64,000 nucleotides of DNA from CBDFKF01 sp965248765. Lineage in GTDB: Bacteria > Pseudomonadota > Alphaproteobacteria > VGEJ01. A program made the position numbers and the translations under genes. The stretch's first letter is position 1, and the number at the start of each line of letters is the position of its first letter. The stretch covers positions 124,001 to 188,000 of the forward strand of contig CBDFKF010000004.1 of NCBI GenBank assembly GCA_965248765.1. Reading direction: 5' to 3'. The notes beneath the pieces are model-generated. The model was not told the DNA's origin. It saw only the letters and a list, made by a program, of their open reading frames with translations, and searched no databases. This document shows, in pieces, positions 1 to 8,787 of the stretch.

Positions 1-473
1 GAGCTTGATGGTGCGGTAGGTGCCGGTGAGGTTGACCTCGATGACCCGATCCCACAACGCATCGTCGTGACCGGCGATGGTGTGCTCGGCCGTGATGCCC
101 GCGGCGTTGACGAGGATGTCCACCTTGCCGAAGCGGTCCGCCGCGGCATCGTAGAGCGCGCGCACCGAATCAATTGACGCGACGTCGAGGTCAGCCGCCA
201 GCGCCGCGCCCCCAACGCTTCGATCTCAGCTGCCGTGGCCTCCAGCTCGCTCCGTCCCGGCAGGTACACGACCTCGCCGGTGTTTGAGTCCGCGCTGCCG
301 TCGCGCAACCGCGAGCCGATGGCGACGTCGGCGCCGGCCATCGCGAGGGCGATGGCCCGGCCCATGCCCGAGGCGCCGCCGGTGACCAGTGCCGCGCGCC
401 CGCTGAGAAACGAATCGGTCAACTCCGCCTCCGGCCGAATAGCGTGCACCCCGCCACGCCCGAGGTGCAGCAT
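1..473 (-). pseudogene. SDR-family oxidoreductase, 5' part, frameshifted and cut by window edge
   Basis: On the minus strand the ATG at 473-471 opens a protein whose residues from about 18 read LSGRAALVTGGASGMGRAIA, the Rossmann TGxxxGxG motif of short-chain dehydrogenases. Past about position 210 the family reading continues only in another frame (ALAADLDVAS, then VDILVNAAGITAEH, containing the NAAG motif), so one base appears to be missing in the GC-rich run near 207-212. The C-terminal half with the YxxxK catalytic motif lies outside the window. The start region is next to the end of an IS1380-type element at 609. Substrate cannot be predicted. Frameshift or sequencing error are both possible. 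Confidence 0.75.
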
Positions 474-608
474 GTTTCGAGGGTTCGCGCGGAGATTCGC
501 ATCGCGTGTTTTGCCAATGCCGACGGGAAGACTATATGAACCGGGATTTCCCATGTGGCACCCTTCAGCCAAGTTGAGCGTGGCTCGAAATCGCTCAAAG
601 GGCAAGTT

Positions 609-2150
609 CGATGGGTTCTGCCACCAAGATCATGCCCGACAACACGAAATTGAGAGTGAATGGGACATGGTGGCATTCGATATTGCCGGTCGGGCCGTGT
701 CTCGGACACACCGGTCCTGTCGTCTTCACGCATGAGGGACGATCCTGTCGTCATGTTGGGAGGGGCGTCGTTCTGAGCCGATCGATTCGGCGGAGGATGT
801 CGGCGAACAGGTCACGAGGGATAGCGACCTCGGCCATCTGGAAGACGATGTAGCGACCGTGGCGGACGATCTTCGCGCCGATCTTGACGAGCTTTTCGCG
901 CAGCGTGGTCAGTGACCACTGCTCCACTGCATCGGGCAACACGAGTGTCCGCATGAAGTTGCCGAGATTGTAGGCGAGCGCGTGGAGTTGGAGCCGGACG
1001 GCGTTGTGACGGAACTTGCGGCACAACAGGCGTGTCCACTTGATGGCGTTTTTGCCTTCCTTGATCCATTGCTCGGCCGTGCCGCGCTGATTGTAGAATG
1101 CGACGACCCGCTCGGTGGGTCGGCTCAGGTTGGTTACAATGAACCCGACGCGCGGGTACAACTCACCAGGATGCCACTCGACCTTGGCGACGACGCGGCG
1201 GGGTTTGTCCCAGGTCGCGGCCTGATAGCTGAAGCCGGCATGATACCGGCGAACATCATTGGGCGGCCTGCCGACGGGGCGTTTCAGCAGATGGGCGATG
1301 CTGCCTTGCAGCACCTTGTTTGCGGGGAGCCGGATGGCGTAGCTGAAGTCCTCGGCTTCGAGAAACTCGTAGACTTCGGGTGAGGCGAAGGCGGCGTCGC
1401 CACGGAAGTAACGCCGGAGTGTCCTGTTGCGGTAACGAGCGACCACCGGTTCCAACACATCGCGCCACTCGTGGGCGCTGTGCACGTTGCCGGGACGAAG
1501 GCCGCACCGCTCCAGATCGCCGAACTGATTGAACACGAAAAGCGGGTGATAGCAGGTGCAGCCGAAATGGCCGTTATAGGCCGTACCTTCCTGATCACCA
1601 TGGGTCGGGCTGACGGAGCTGTCCATGTCGAGCACGATCATTCTCGGCAGCTTCCGCGCATGAACCCGATCGATCCAAACACCCGACAAGTCCGCGAGGG
1701 CGGCGAGATTCTCGTCGTTCGCTAACAGCTCGGTCTCGAAGCGCCCCATCTGGCTGGTCGATGCGCCGCCGCGTTCGACCGCCTTGCCGCCGACGATCCA
1801 CCGCATCGCGGGATCGCGCCCGAGACGGTCGGCGTCGTTCACATCCTCGTATCCGGCGAGGCGTCCATAGACAGACTGGCGAAGCAGACCGACGACGCCA
1901 TGCCAGCCGTTCTTGCCCGTCCGGCTGTCGGCCAGGACATCGCCCGCCAATGCGGTCAGCCCCAAGGCATCGTCGAGTTCACGATAGGCGAGCAGTCCGG
2001 CGTCGGAGGTGACCCGCGAGCCGTGGAACTCAAGCTTCAGTCGGTGGTCGAAACAGGGCCGAAGTGGACTGCGATCCGATTCACCCTCCGGGTTCCACAT
2101 CCGAAGGTCGTGTCCCACAGCGTGGTGTAGGAGCTCTGGTTGCCTCTGGT
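609..2150 (-). mobile_element. IS1380-family insertion sequence, copy 1
   Basis: The left boundary at about 609 is set by comparison with the second copy: 609-1387 is the reverse complement of 4849-5626 and the match stops at 609/5626. The element carries one transposase gene on the minus strand. The right boundary is not defined by the sequence; the transposase start is at 2100 and a 20-bp inverted repeat begins at 2153, so an end between these points and about 2172 is likely. No clear target duplication was found. Confidence 0.75.
751..2100 (-). CDS. IS1380-family DDE transposase
   Basis: A 449-residue protein if started at the ATG at 2100-2098; an upstream extension to 2226 is open, but family members begin shortly before the LEFHGSRVTSDAGLLAYREL segment seen near residue 25. 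The DDE residues are visible in context: LDMDSSVSPTHG (first Asp), RYFRGDAAFA (second Asp) and AEQWIKEGKNA (Glu). The C-terminal LHALAYNLGNFMRTL segment is typical of IS1380 transposases. The reading frame is intact, so this copy could be active. Its 3' half is duplicated almost exactly at 4849-5626. Confidence 0.9.
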   Translation of the reverse strand: MWNPEGESDRSPLRPCFDHRLKLEFHGSRVTSDAGLLAYRELDDALGLTALAGDVLADSRTGKNGWHGVVGLLRQSVYGRLAGYEDVNDADRLGRDPAMRWIVGGKAVERGGASTSQMGRFETELLANDENLAALADLSGVWIDRVHARKLPRMIVLDMDSSVSPTHGDQEGTAYNGHFGCTCYHPLFVFNQFGDLERCGLRPGNVHSAHEWRDVLEPVVARYRNRTLRRYFRGDAAFASPEVYEFLEAEDFSYAIRLPANKVLQGSIAHLLKRPVGRPPNDVRRYHAGFSYQAATWDKPRRVVAKVEWHPGELYPRVGFIVTNLSRPTERVVAFYNQRGTAEQWIKEGKNAIKWTRLLCRKFRHNAVRLQLHALAYNLGNFMRTLVLPDAVEQWSLTTLREKLVKIGAKIVRHGRYIVFQMAEVAIPRDLFADILRRIDRLRTTPLPT

Positions 2151-2152
2151 AG

Positions 2153-2216
2153 CTGTGGGTAAGCAGCCCGCCAGCGACCGCCGAGAGTCTGGCGGCGGCG
2201 GGCTGCTTATCCACAG
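2153..2216. repeat. Long inverted repeat (20-bp arms, one mismatch) between two IS elements
   Basis: Arm 2153-2172 and arm 2197-2216 are reverse complements over 20 bp with one mismatch, separated by 24 bp. The right arm contains TTATCCACA, the consensus DnaA-box 9-mer, and the left arm the near variant TTACCCACA on the opposite strand. It lies between the IS1380 transposase start and the IS256 transposase. It may be abutting element ends, a hairpin shielding IS transcription, or chance; no T-tract follows. Confidence 0.7.
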
Positions 2217-2283
2217 CGGAGGCCATCGCGGTACCGGTTTAGGGTTGGGCTTGCAGAGTCCACCCGACCGGAGGAGAACCACG

Positions 2284-3057
2284 ATGACCGCCAACGACAT
2301 GATGACGCTGCGCGCGCTGTTGGAAAAGAGTTCTGACGCCCACCTTTTGCGCGAGATGATCGGCTTCACGGCCGAGCGGCTGATGGCGGTGGAGGTTGAG
2401 GGCCTGACCGGCGCCGCTCACGGCGAGCGCTCGCCGGATCGGCTCACCCACCGCAACGGCTACAGCTACTTCCCCGGCTTTCTGGAGCCGCGGCGGATGG
2501 CCGAGAAGGCGCTGACGGCGGTGGTCCAGGAGGCCTACATCCAGGGCGTGTCGACCCGCTCGGTCGACGACCTGGTGCAGGCCATGGGCATGTCCGGCAT
2601 CTCCAAGAGCCAGGTCTTCAGGCTGTGCGGCGAGATCGACGACAAGATCCAGAGCTTCCTCGACCGGCCGCTGGAGGGTGACTGGCCCTATCTCTGGCTG
2701 GATGCGATCTATCTGAAGGTGCGCCAGGCCGGGCGCATCGTATCGGTCGCGGTGACCGTCGCGGTCGCGGTCAACGACCAGGGCCGGCGCGAGGTCCTCG
2801 GCATGGCGATCGGCGCGTCCGAGGCCGAGACCTTCTGGACCGGGTTCCTGCGCAGCCTCACCCGCCGCGGCCTGCGCGGCGTGAAGCTGGTGATCGCCGA
2901 CGACCACAAGGGCCTGAAGGCCGCCCCGACCCGGATCCTCGGCGCAACTGCTCAGCGGTGCCGCGTCCACTTCATGCGCAACCTGCTGGCCCATGCCGGC
3001 AAGCAGGGCCGGCGCGTCGTCTCCGCCTTCGTCGCAACCGCCTTCGCCGGCCTCTAG
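2284..3057 (+). pseudogene. IS256-family transposase, internally deleted and 3'-truncated
   Basis: The ATG at 2284 follows a good ribosome site (GGAGGAGAACC at 2271-2281). The 257-residue product shows IS256/mutator-type sequence, including VSTRSVDDLVQAMG and the first catalytic Asp in YLWLDAIYLKVR. Two defects are seen. Between THRNGY and SYFPGF, about residues 52-58, roughly 20 residues expected in this family (the RVGTVEL-like strand) are missing in frame. The C-terminus stops at FVATAFAGL near 3057, about 140 residues short of full-length IS256 transposases, so the catalytic Glu is lost. The truncation abuts the dehydrogenase gene at 3066. Confidence 0.85.
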
Positions 3058-3065
3058 GCGGTGCT

Positions 3066-4572
3066 ATGAGCGAGAGTTTCCCCACATCGGCCCGCGTGGT
3101 CATCATCGGCGGCGGTATCATCGGCTGCTCGGTCGCCTACCATCTGGCCCAGCTCGGCTGGCGCGACATCGTGCTGCTGGAACGCAAGCAGCTCTCCTGC
3201 GGCACGACCTGGCACGCCGCCGGGATGGTGCGCGCCATGCTCTACACGGTCAACCTGACCAAGCTCGCCCGGTACACGGCCGATCTCTACCTCAACCTCG
3301 AGGCCGAGACCGGACAGGCGACCGGCTATAAGCGCGTCGGCAGCGTCAGCATCGCCACCAACGACGAGCGCTGGCAGGAGATCCTGCGCGGCGCCTCGAT
3401 GGCGGCGGCCTTCGGCGTCGAGGTCGAGGTGCTGACCCCGGCCGAGGCCGGCCAGAGATGGTCGCTCCTCAACACCAGCGATGTGGTCGGTGCGCTCTGG
3501 TATCCGCAGGACGGCCAGACCAACCCCTCCGACACCTGCACCGCGCTGGCCCGGGGCGCGCGCATGCAGGAGGTGCAGATCTTCGAGGAAACGCCGGTCA
3601 CCGGCATCCGCGTCGAGGGGCGGCGGGCCACGGCGGTCCGAACCGCGCGCGGCGAGGTGGCGGCCGAGGTGGTGGTCAACTGCGCCGGCCTTTGGGGGCG
3701 CGAGGTCGGCCGCATGGCCGACGTCAACGTGCCCCTCCACGCCGCGGAGCATTTCTACGTCGTCACCGAGCCGATGGCCGATGTCCATTCCGACCTGCCG
3801 GGCATGCGCGACATGGACGCCGGCGGCTACTACAAGGAGGACGCGGGCAAGCTCCTCGTCGGCGGTTTCGAGCTCAAGGCCAAGCCCTGGGGCATGAACG
3901 GCGTGCCGGCCGACTTCTGCTTCGATCACCTGCCAGAGGATTGGGACCACTTCGCGCCCATCCTCGAGGGCGCGATCCACCGTGTGCCGGCGCTCGAAAA
4001 CGTCGGCATCCGCACCTTCTTCAACGGACCCGAGAGCTTCACCCCCGATCAGCGCTACCACCTTGGCCGGGCTCCCGAGCTCGACAACTTCTTCGTCGCC
4101 GCCGGGTTCAACTCGATCGGGATCCAATCGGCCGGCGGTGCCGGCAAGGCGCTGGCCGAGTGGATCGCCGACGGCGAGCCGCCGTTCGATCTGTGGGAGG
4201 TCGACATCCGCCGCGCCATACCGCGCCAGGGCGACAAGTCCTACCTGTTCAGCCGCGTCTCCGAGGCACTCGGGCTGATGTACGCCATGCACTGGCCCCT
4301 ACCGCCAATACGAGACCGCGCGCGGGGTCCGCACCTCGCCCCTGCACGAGCGGCTGGCCGCGCTCGGCGCCTGCTTCGGCGAGGTGGCGGGCTGGGAGCG
4401 GCCCAACTGGCACGCGCCGGCCGGCACCGAGCCCAAGTACGAGTACTCGTTCGGGCGCCAGAACTGGTTCGCCCATTGCGCCGAGGAATGCCGCGCGGTG
4501 CGCGAGGCTTGCGGCCTGTTCGACCTGAGCTCGTTCGCCAAGTTCTCGGTTCGTGGGCGAAGCCAACGACCT
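3066..4572 (+). pseudogene. Dimethylglycine/sarcosine dehydrogenase-like FAD oxidoreductase, frameshifted and truncated
   Basis: The ATG at 3066 starts a DAO-type flavoprotein. The dinucleotide-binding motif VVIIGGGIIGCSVAYHL is at residues 11-27, and the covalent-flavin type motif GTTWHAAGMV follows at about 47. Near the end of the FAD domain an extra C in the run at about 4297-4300 breaks the frame; the next frame continues as YETARGVRTSP, then GWERPNWHAP and FDLSSFAKFSV, the start of the folate-binding (GcvT-like) half. The reading ends near 4550-4572, where a LysR remnant begins, so most of the C-terminal half is missing. The intact enzyme would oxidatively demethylate N-methylglycines. 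Downstream of an IS256 fragment, it is clearly non-functional here. Confidence 0.8.
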
Positions 4573-4827
4573 GCTCGATCGCCGGCATGCACGCACCGGG
4601 CAGCGCGCCGCGTCCGTCGTCCGGGCCGGCGCGGCCGGTTTCGCCCTGATGGCGTCGGGCCCCTATCTCGCCTGGCTGCCGCTGGAGATGCTGGTCCGGC
4701 TGCCCGGCCGGCCGCTGTCGGCGCTGCCCGACCGGCCTGGTGCTGCGCCGCTCCGCGGAGAGCCTGGCGCCGGTGCGCGCCCTGCGGGACATGCTCGGGG
4801 AAACGGCCAGGCAGGGACGCGGCTGAG
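4573..4827 (+). pseudogene. LysR-type regulator C-terminal remnant
   Basis: Two frames together read like the end of a LysR effector-binding domain: VRAGAAGFALM, YLAWLPLEMLVRL and PGRPLSALP in one frame, then after a shift near 4738 LVLRRSAESLAPVRALRDML ending at TGA 4825-4827. The arrangement (VRAG...GFALM...LVRL...LRRSAES..PVRALRDML) is typical of the last 80 residues of LysR proteins. No DNA-binding domain is present. It is joined directly to the truncated dehydrogenase and followed 22 bp later by the IS1380 copy 2 boundary. Confidence 0.55.
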
Positions 4828-4848
4828 CCCGCCGGCGCGAGGCGCCCG

Positions 4849-5626
4849 GCCTCACCCGAAGTCTACGAGTTTCTCGAAGCCGAGGACTTCAGCTACGCCA
4901 TCCGGCTCCCCGCAAACAAGGTGCTGCAAGGCAGCATCGCCCATCTGCTGAAACGCCCCGTCGGCAGGCCGCCCAATGATGTTCGCCGGTATCATGCCGG
5001 CTTCAGCTATCAGGCCGCGACCTGGGACAAACCCCGCCGCGTCGTCGCCAAGGTCGAGTGGCATCCTGGTGAGTTGTACCCGCGCGTCGGGTTCATTGTA
5101 ACCAACCTGAGCCGACCCACCGAGCGGGTCGTCGCATTCTACAATCAGCGCGGCACGGCCGAGCAATGGATCAAGGAAGGCAAAAACGCCATCAAGTGGA
5201 CACGCCTGTTGTGCCGCAAGTTCCGTCACAACGCCGTCCGGCTCCAACTCCACGCGCTCGCCTACAATCTCGGCAACTTCATGCGGACACTCGTGTTGCC
5301 CGATGCAGTGGAGCAGTGGTCACTGACCACGCTGCGCGAAAAGCTCGTCAAGATCGGCGCGAAGATCGTCCGCCACGGTCGCTACATCGTCTTCCAGATG
5401 GCCGAGGTCGCTATCCCTCGTGACCTGTTCGCCGACATCCTCCGCCGAATCGATCGGCTCAGAACGACGCCCCTCCCAACATGACGACAGGATCGTCCCT
5501 CATGCGTGAAGACGACAGGACCGGTGTGTCCGAGATACGGCCCGACCGGCAATATCGAATGCCACCATGTCCCATTCACTCTCAATTTCGTGTTGTCGGG
5601 CATGATCTTGGTGGCAGAACCCATCG
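4849..5626 (+). mobile_element. IS1380-family element, copy 2, 3' half only
   Basis: This 778-bp block is the reverse complement of 609-1387 with a single substitution noticed, in the segment beyond the transposase stop (corresponding to about position 692 in copy 1). It encodes the last 209 residues of the transposase in frame (4855-5484) and then the non-coding end. The first 240 or so residues, with both catalytic aspartates, are missing. The upstream open frame runs through from the dehydrogenase/LysR debris and is artefactual. Near-identity with copy 1 means the duplication is recent. Confidence 0.92.
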
Positions 5627-5654
5627 TGTCCCCGGGAGTGGTGTAGCTGACGGC

Positions 5655-5788
5655 TGGTGGCCGCGCTCTCCGGCAAGGCCGGTTTGGTAGAGCAGGTAGA
5701 AGCGGAAGTCCGGTTCCGCCTTCGCCTTGAGATAGAGCTTCCTCTGGAGAGTCCGGATCTTTTCAGGTGTTTGCAGGCGCATTGCCAA
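5655..5788 (-). pseudogene. Group II intron reverse transcriptase/maturase, N-terminal stub
   Basis: The minus-strand frame from a TTG at 5788 (ATG at 5782) begins MAMRLQTPEKIRTLQRKLYL and continues KAKAEPDFRFYLLY, which is the conserved N-terminus of bacterial group II intron maturases. After YLLY (about 5690) the expected segment (DK.YR.DIL..A) is replaced by unrelated residues, so the gene is cut about 35 residues in. The break is 30-60 bp from the IS1380 copy 2 end at 5626, so IS activity probably removed the rest. No catalytic RT motif remains. Confidence 0.75.
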
Positions 5789-5908
5789 TCACCCCGCCTC
5801 CTCTCCGTCAAAAGCGCACCAGAAGTAAGGGTGCTTCCCTCCGCCGGCATTACCCGGCATCAACGGTACTATCACCCTTTCCGATTCCCGCCCGCGCCGC
5901 CACCCGAG

Positions 5909-7015
5909 GTGACGTTGAGGCCGCTCCCCCGCGAGCGGGAATACACGGTCTGGGATAATCATGTCGCCGGCCTCGGCGTTCGGGTTCGGCCCTCGGGCGG
6001 GCGGAGCTATATCCTGCTGAAGAATGCTGGCGGGCGATCGAGACGGGTCTCTCTCGGCCCGGTGTCGCTGAAGACCGTCGCGGAGGTCCGCCGGGAATGC
6101 CTCGCCCGCCAGGCGAGCCCCGAGCCCGACAGTGCGTCCGGGCCCACGCGCGCGCCGCTGTTCCGGGATTTCGTCGCGGGCGAGTGGAGAAAGACTCATT
6201 TCGAGGGATACAAGCCATCGACCCGGCGAACCGCAACCCATCTGGTGGAGAGGCGCCTCCTGCCCGCCTTCGGATCGAAACCGCTCGACCGCATCACCAC
6301 GGCGCGCATCGGGCGCTGGTTCGATGCCTTCAGCCGGACCGCGCCCGGCAACGCCAACCACGCGCTCGATCTTCTCCGGCAGATCATAAACTTCGCTGTC
6401 GCCCGCAGCCATGTCGAAACCAACCCGGCGCAGGGGGTTCAAAGAAACCGGCGTACGCCGCTCACCCGCTTCTTGTCGCGCGAGGAAATCGCCCGCCTGC
6501 ACCGGGCGCTGGACGGACAGACCCGCAAGACAAACCGGGAGCAGGCCGACATCATCCGCCTTCTGCTGCTCACCGGGTGCCGCAGGGGTGAGATCGTGCA
6601 GCTGCGCTGGTCCGAGGTAGACGGCGACAGGCTGGTCCTCAGCGACGGCAAGACGGGGCCGAGAACGGTTCCCCTCAACACCCAGGCTCGCCGTATCCTC
6701 GAACGCCAGCCGCGCGGCGGCAGCGCATTCGTGTTTCCGTCGCCGCGCGACTTGTCGCGGCCGCGCGGCCGCAACCTCGCGCTCTGGTATCGCGTCCGGC
6801 GGGAGGCCGGCATCGAGGACGTTCGCCTGCACGACCTCCGCCACACGCATGCCAGCCACGCGGTGATGAACGGCGTGCCGGTGCCGGTGGTCTCCCGCCT
6901 GCTCGGCCATGCCAGCGTAAGCATGACGCTGCGCTACGCCCATCTCGGGGACCGGGACGTCGAGGCGGCGGCCGAGAGGGTCGGGCAATCCATCGCCGCC
7001 ATCATGGGCATTTGA
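5909..7015 (+). CDS. Tyrosine recombinase (phage/genomic-island type integrase)
   Basis: The frame is open from 5657, but the conserved N-terminus starts at VTLRPLPREREYTVWDNHVAG, so the GTG at 5909 is preferred (368 residues); the upstream portion overlaps the antisense maturase stub. The N-terminal arm (YTVWDNHVAGLGVRVRPSG), a core-binding SAM-like domain (about residues 90-180) and a catalytic domain are recognisable. The catalytic residues are Arg in LLTGCRRGEIVQLRW, HDLRHTHAS (H..R), GHAS (His/Trp position) and the nucleophile Tyr in MTLRYAHL. It ends 97 bp before an initiator-tRNA 3' fragment, the usual layout for an integrase beside its attachment site. Confidence 0.85.
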   Translation: MTLRPLPREREYTVWDNHVAGLGVRVRPSGGRSYILLKNAGGRSRRVSLGPVSLKTVAEVRRECLARQASPEPDSASGPTRAPLFRDFVAGEWRKTHFEGYKPSTRRTATHLVERRLLPAFGSKPLDRITTARIGRWFDAFSRTAPGNANHALDLLRQIINFAVARSHVETNPAQGVQRNRRTPLTRFLSREEIARLHRALDGQTRKTNREQADIIRLLLLTGCRRGEIVQLRWSEVDGDRLVLSDGKTGPRTVPLNTQARRILERQPRGGSAFVFPSPRDLSRPRGRNLALWYRVRREAGIEDVRLHDLRHTHASHAVMNGVPVPVVSRLLGHASVSMTLRYAHLGDRDVEAAAERVGQSIAAIMGI

Positions 7016-7111
7016 CCGTGCGGTTGCCGGTGTCGATCCAAGCGATTCCTCGAACGGTTGTGACCATTTGCAAGATGATTGATCGTTTGGTTGGCAGCCT
7101 CCGTTTAACAC

Positions 7112-7161
7112 TCAGCCTCATAACCTGAAGGTAGTAGGTTCAAATCCTACCCCCGTAACCA
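7112..7161 (+). other. Attachment-site scar: 3' half of an initiator tRNA (fMet)
   Basis: The stretch contains the anticodon loop CTCATAA (CAT anticodon), the 3' anticodon-stem strand CCTGA, a variable region, a T-arm (GTAGG-TTCAAAT-CCTAC) and a 3' acceptor strand ending CCCCGTAACCA. This order matches the last 50 nt of bacterial tRNA-fMet. No D-arm or 5' acceptor strand pairs with it upstream, and the 5' anticodon-stem strand already has a mismatch, so it is not a complete tRNA. It is read as an att duplicate left by the integrase at 5909-7015. Confidence 0.75.
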
Positions 7162-7188
7162 AATTTTCTCTAGACCTGTCAAACACTT

Positions 7189-7213
7189 AGGCCACCTTCG
7201 GGTGGCCTTCTTT
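7189..7213 (+). terminator. Rho-independent terminator-like hairpin
   Basis: GGCCACC at 7190-7196, loop TTCG and GGTGGCC at 7201-7207 form a perfect 7-bp stem with a stable UUCG-type tetraloop, followed by TTCTTTG. It sits 28 bp beyond the tRNA fragment and is probably the original tRNA terminator carried with it. Confidence 0.65.
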
Positions 7214-7408
7214 GTCGGAATCGGCCTGCGACACAGTGCAACACATTACCAAGAGATTCCAAAGGGTTACGAACTCTGCCGGCAGTTCCTTGCAACACAG
7301 ATGCGACACGGGGGCCGCTCGATTTTCCCTCTTCGTTCGGGGTAGATTGAGCTTGCTATCCGACGCAGCCAAAGTCGTCATGCGCGCCGACGACCCACGG
7401 ATCTCACC

Positions 7409-7546
7409 ATGTCGAAGCCCAATGACGTGGCCGTCGCCGCCCTTATCGCTAGGAAGACGGAGATTAACGCCGCCCTCCAGCGCATCCGCGTCGCCAGTGA
7501 CTCCTCGAAGCGGATCATCGACGCACTCTACCACGAGGGCGAATAC
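7409..7546 (+). pseudogene. Small hypothetical protein, 5' portion, cut by IS3-family element
   Basis: An ATG at 7409 opens MSKPNDVAVAALIARKTEIN and continues through ALQRIRVASDSSKRIIDALY to the left inverted repeat of the IS3-family element at 7547. The sequence is amphipathic and helix-prone. I do not recognise the family. Whether the rest exists elsewhere is unknown; the DNA beyond the right IS end (8788) encodes an unrelated hydrolase tail. Confidence 0.4.
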
Positions 7547-7572
7547 TGGAGTTCCCCCGGTTTTGTGGACAG

Positions 7573-8427
7573 TTACGGGCTTACAGACTCCAGCTGCTCA
7601 CGGGCTTGTCTCTCGTAGTTGACGGGCGACTTGTATCCGAGCGCGGAATGCCGCCGCCCCGGATTGTACCAGCCCTCGATGAACTGGAAGACGGCCATGC
7701 GGGCCTCCGCCTTGGTCCGGAACTTCCGCCGGTCGAGCAACTCGCATTCGAGGGTGGCGAAGAAACTCTCGCACATTGCATTGTCGTAGGCATCGCCAAC
7801 CGAGCCCATTGATGGCCGCACACCGGCTTCCTTGCAACGCAGGCCGAAGGCGATCGAGGTGTACTGTGCGACCCCTGGTCGGAGTGATGGATCACGCCGA
7901 CGGGACGCCGCTGCGTCAGCGCCATGTTGAGGGCATCGAGCACGAGCTGGGTTTTCAGATCGTGGCCCATCGCCCAGCCGACGATCCGCCGTGAGAAGGC
8001 ATCCAGTACCACGGCGAGGTACAGGAACCCGGCCCAAGTCGGCACGTAGGTGATGTCGGCGACCCAGAGCCAGTTCGGTTCATCGGCATGGAAGTTCCGG
8101 TCAACCAGGTCGCTGGCGGGACGAACCCGCTCGTCTCGGAAGGTCGTGCGGGCGGCTAACACCGACAATACCGGCCGCTTTCATCAACCGCTCCACGCGC
8201 TTGCGGCCCAGCCGGATCCCTTCATCGAGGAGTTCGGCGTGGATGCGCGGAGCCCCATAGGTCTCTTTCGAAGCCTTGTGGATCGCCTTGATGCGAACGC
8301 TCAACTCCACATCGGCGCGGCAACGGGCGCTCGGCTCACGCCGGAGCCACGCATAATATCCGGCGCGGGAGACGCCGAACGATTTGCACATCGTTGCCAG
8401 CGGGAACATGGCCTGGTTCGCCGTCAT
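7573..8427 (-). pseudogene. IS3-family transposase OrfB, two frameshifts
   Basis: Three frames must be joined to read the integrase-core protein. The first gives an N-terminal helical part (AMFPLATMCKSFGVSRAGYY, then KETYGAPRIHAELLDEG). After a shift near 8160 the first catalytic Asp region follows (WLWVADITYVPTWAGFLYLA) and HHSDQG with the second Asp. After a shift near 7878 it reads GDAYDNAMCESFFATLE with the Glu, then NPGRRHSALGYKSPV. All DDE residues survive but cannot be translated together, so this copy is inactive unless the shifts are sequencing errors. Confidence 0.85.
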
Positions 8428-8733
8428 GAACTCGAAGACCGAGACGACGTCACGTCGCTCTGAGCGAACCAGGCTGCGGCCTTTGCCAGGATATCTCTCT
8501 CCTGACGAAGCTGGCGGTTCTCCCGGCGAAGCCGACGTAGCTCTTCGCGCTCGTCGCTGCTAAGACCGTCGATGCGGCCGCCGCCATCGCGTTCAGCCTG
8601 CTTGATCCAGCCATGGATCGTCGCCGCGCACGGCTCGAACTCCCTGGCCATCTTCCACGCTACCTCCGGTCCGGGACAACGCTACGATCTGATCCCTGAA
8701 TTCCGCGGGGTACCGGTTCCTCGTTCTCGGCAT
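8424..8733 (-). pseudogene. IS3-family OrfA, frameshifted
   Basis: The minus-strand ATG at 8733 gives MPRTRNRYPAEFRDQIVALS, an N-terminal helix-turn-helix. After SVED near 8655 a missing base shifts the frame; the family reading resumes as AREFEPCAATIHGWIKQAER and ELRRLRRENRQLRQERDI, the HTH end plus leucine-zipper coiled coil typical of IS3 OrfA. It overlaps the start of orfB by a few bases, the usual site of programmed frameshifting; the shift noted here is elsewhere and is damage. Confidence 0.8.
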
Positions 8734-8787
8734 CGGGACACTCTCCTCTCTCAGTCAAAAAGTGTCCATCAAACCGGGGGAACTCCA

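Larger units (their letters stand above)
7547..8787 (-). mobile_element. IS3-family insertion sequence, degenerate
   Basis: The ends are matching inverted repeats at 7547-7570 and 8764-8787, both reading TGGAGTTCCCCCGGTTT from outside in, with two mismatches further inward. The 1241-bp element has the two overlapping genes of IS3 (orfA, orfB) on the minus strand, each frameshifted. No unambiguous 3-4 bp target duplication is evident; ATA occurs near both ends (7543-7545 and 8788-8790) but not exactly flush on the left. Confidence 0.88.

Noticed and set aside
2239..2994. Long open frame on the minus strand opposite the IS256 transposase
   Set aside because: It mirrors a real coding frame in GC-rich DNA, has no domain and no ribosome site; antisense shadow.
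3054..4292. 412-residue open frame antisense to the dehydrogenase
   Set aside because: Composition is His/Gly/Arg-rich low complexity produced by the opposite strand's codon bias; no recognisable motif.
4384..5484. A single 366-residue fusion gene of dehydrogenase and transposase
   Set aside because: The open frame results from chance read-through across three unrelated fragments; the middle part is out of frame with both the dehydrogenase continuation and the LysR remnant.
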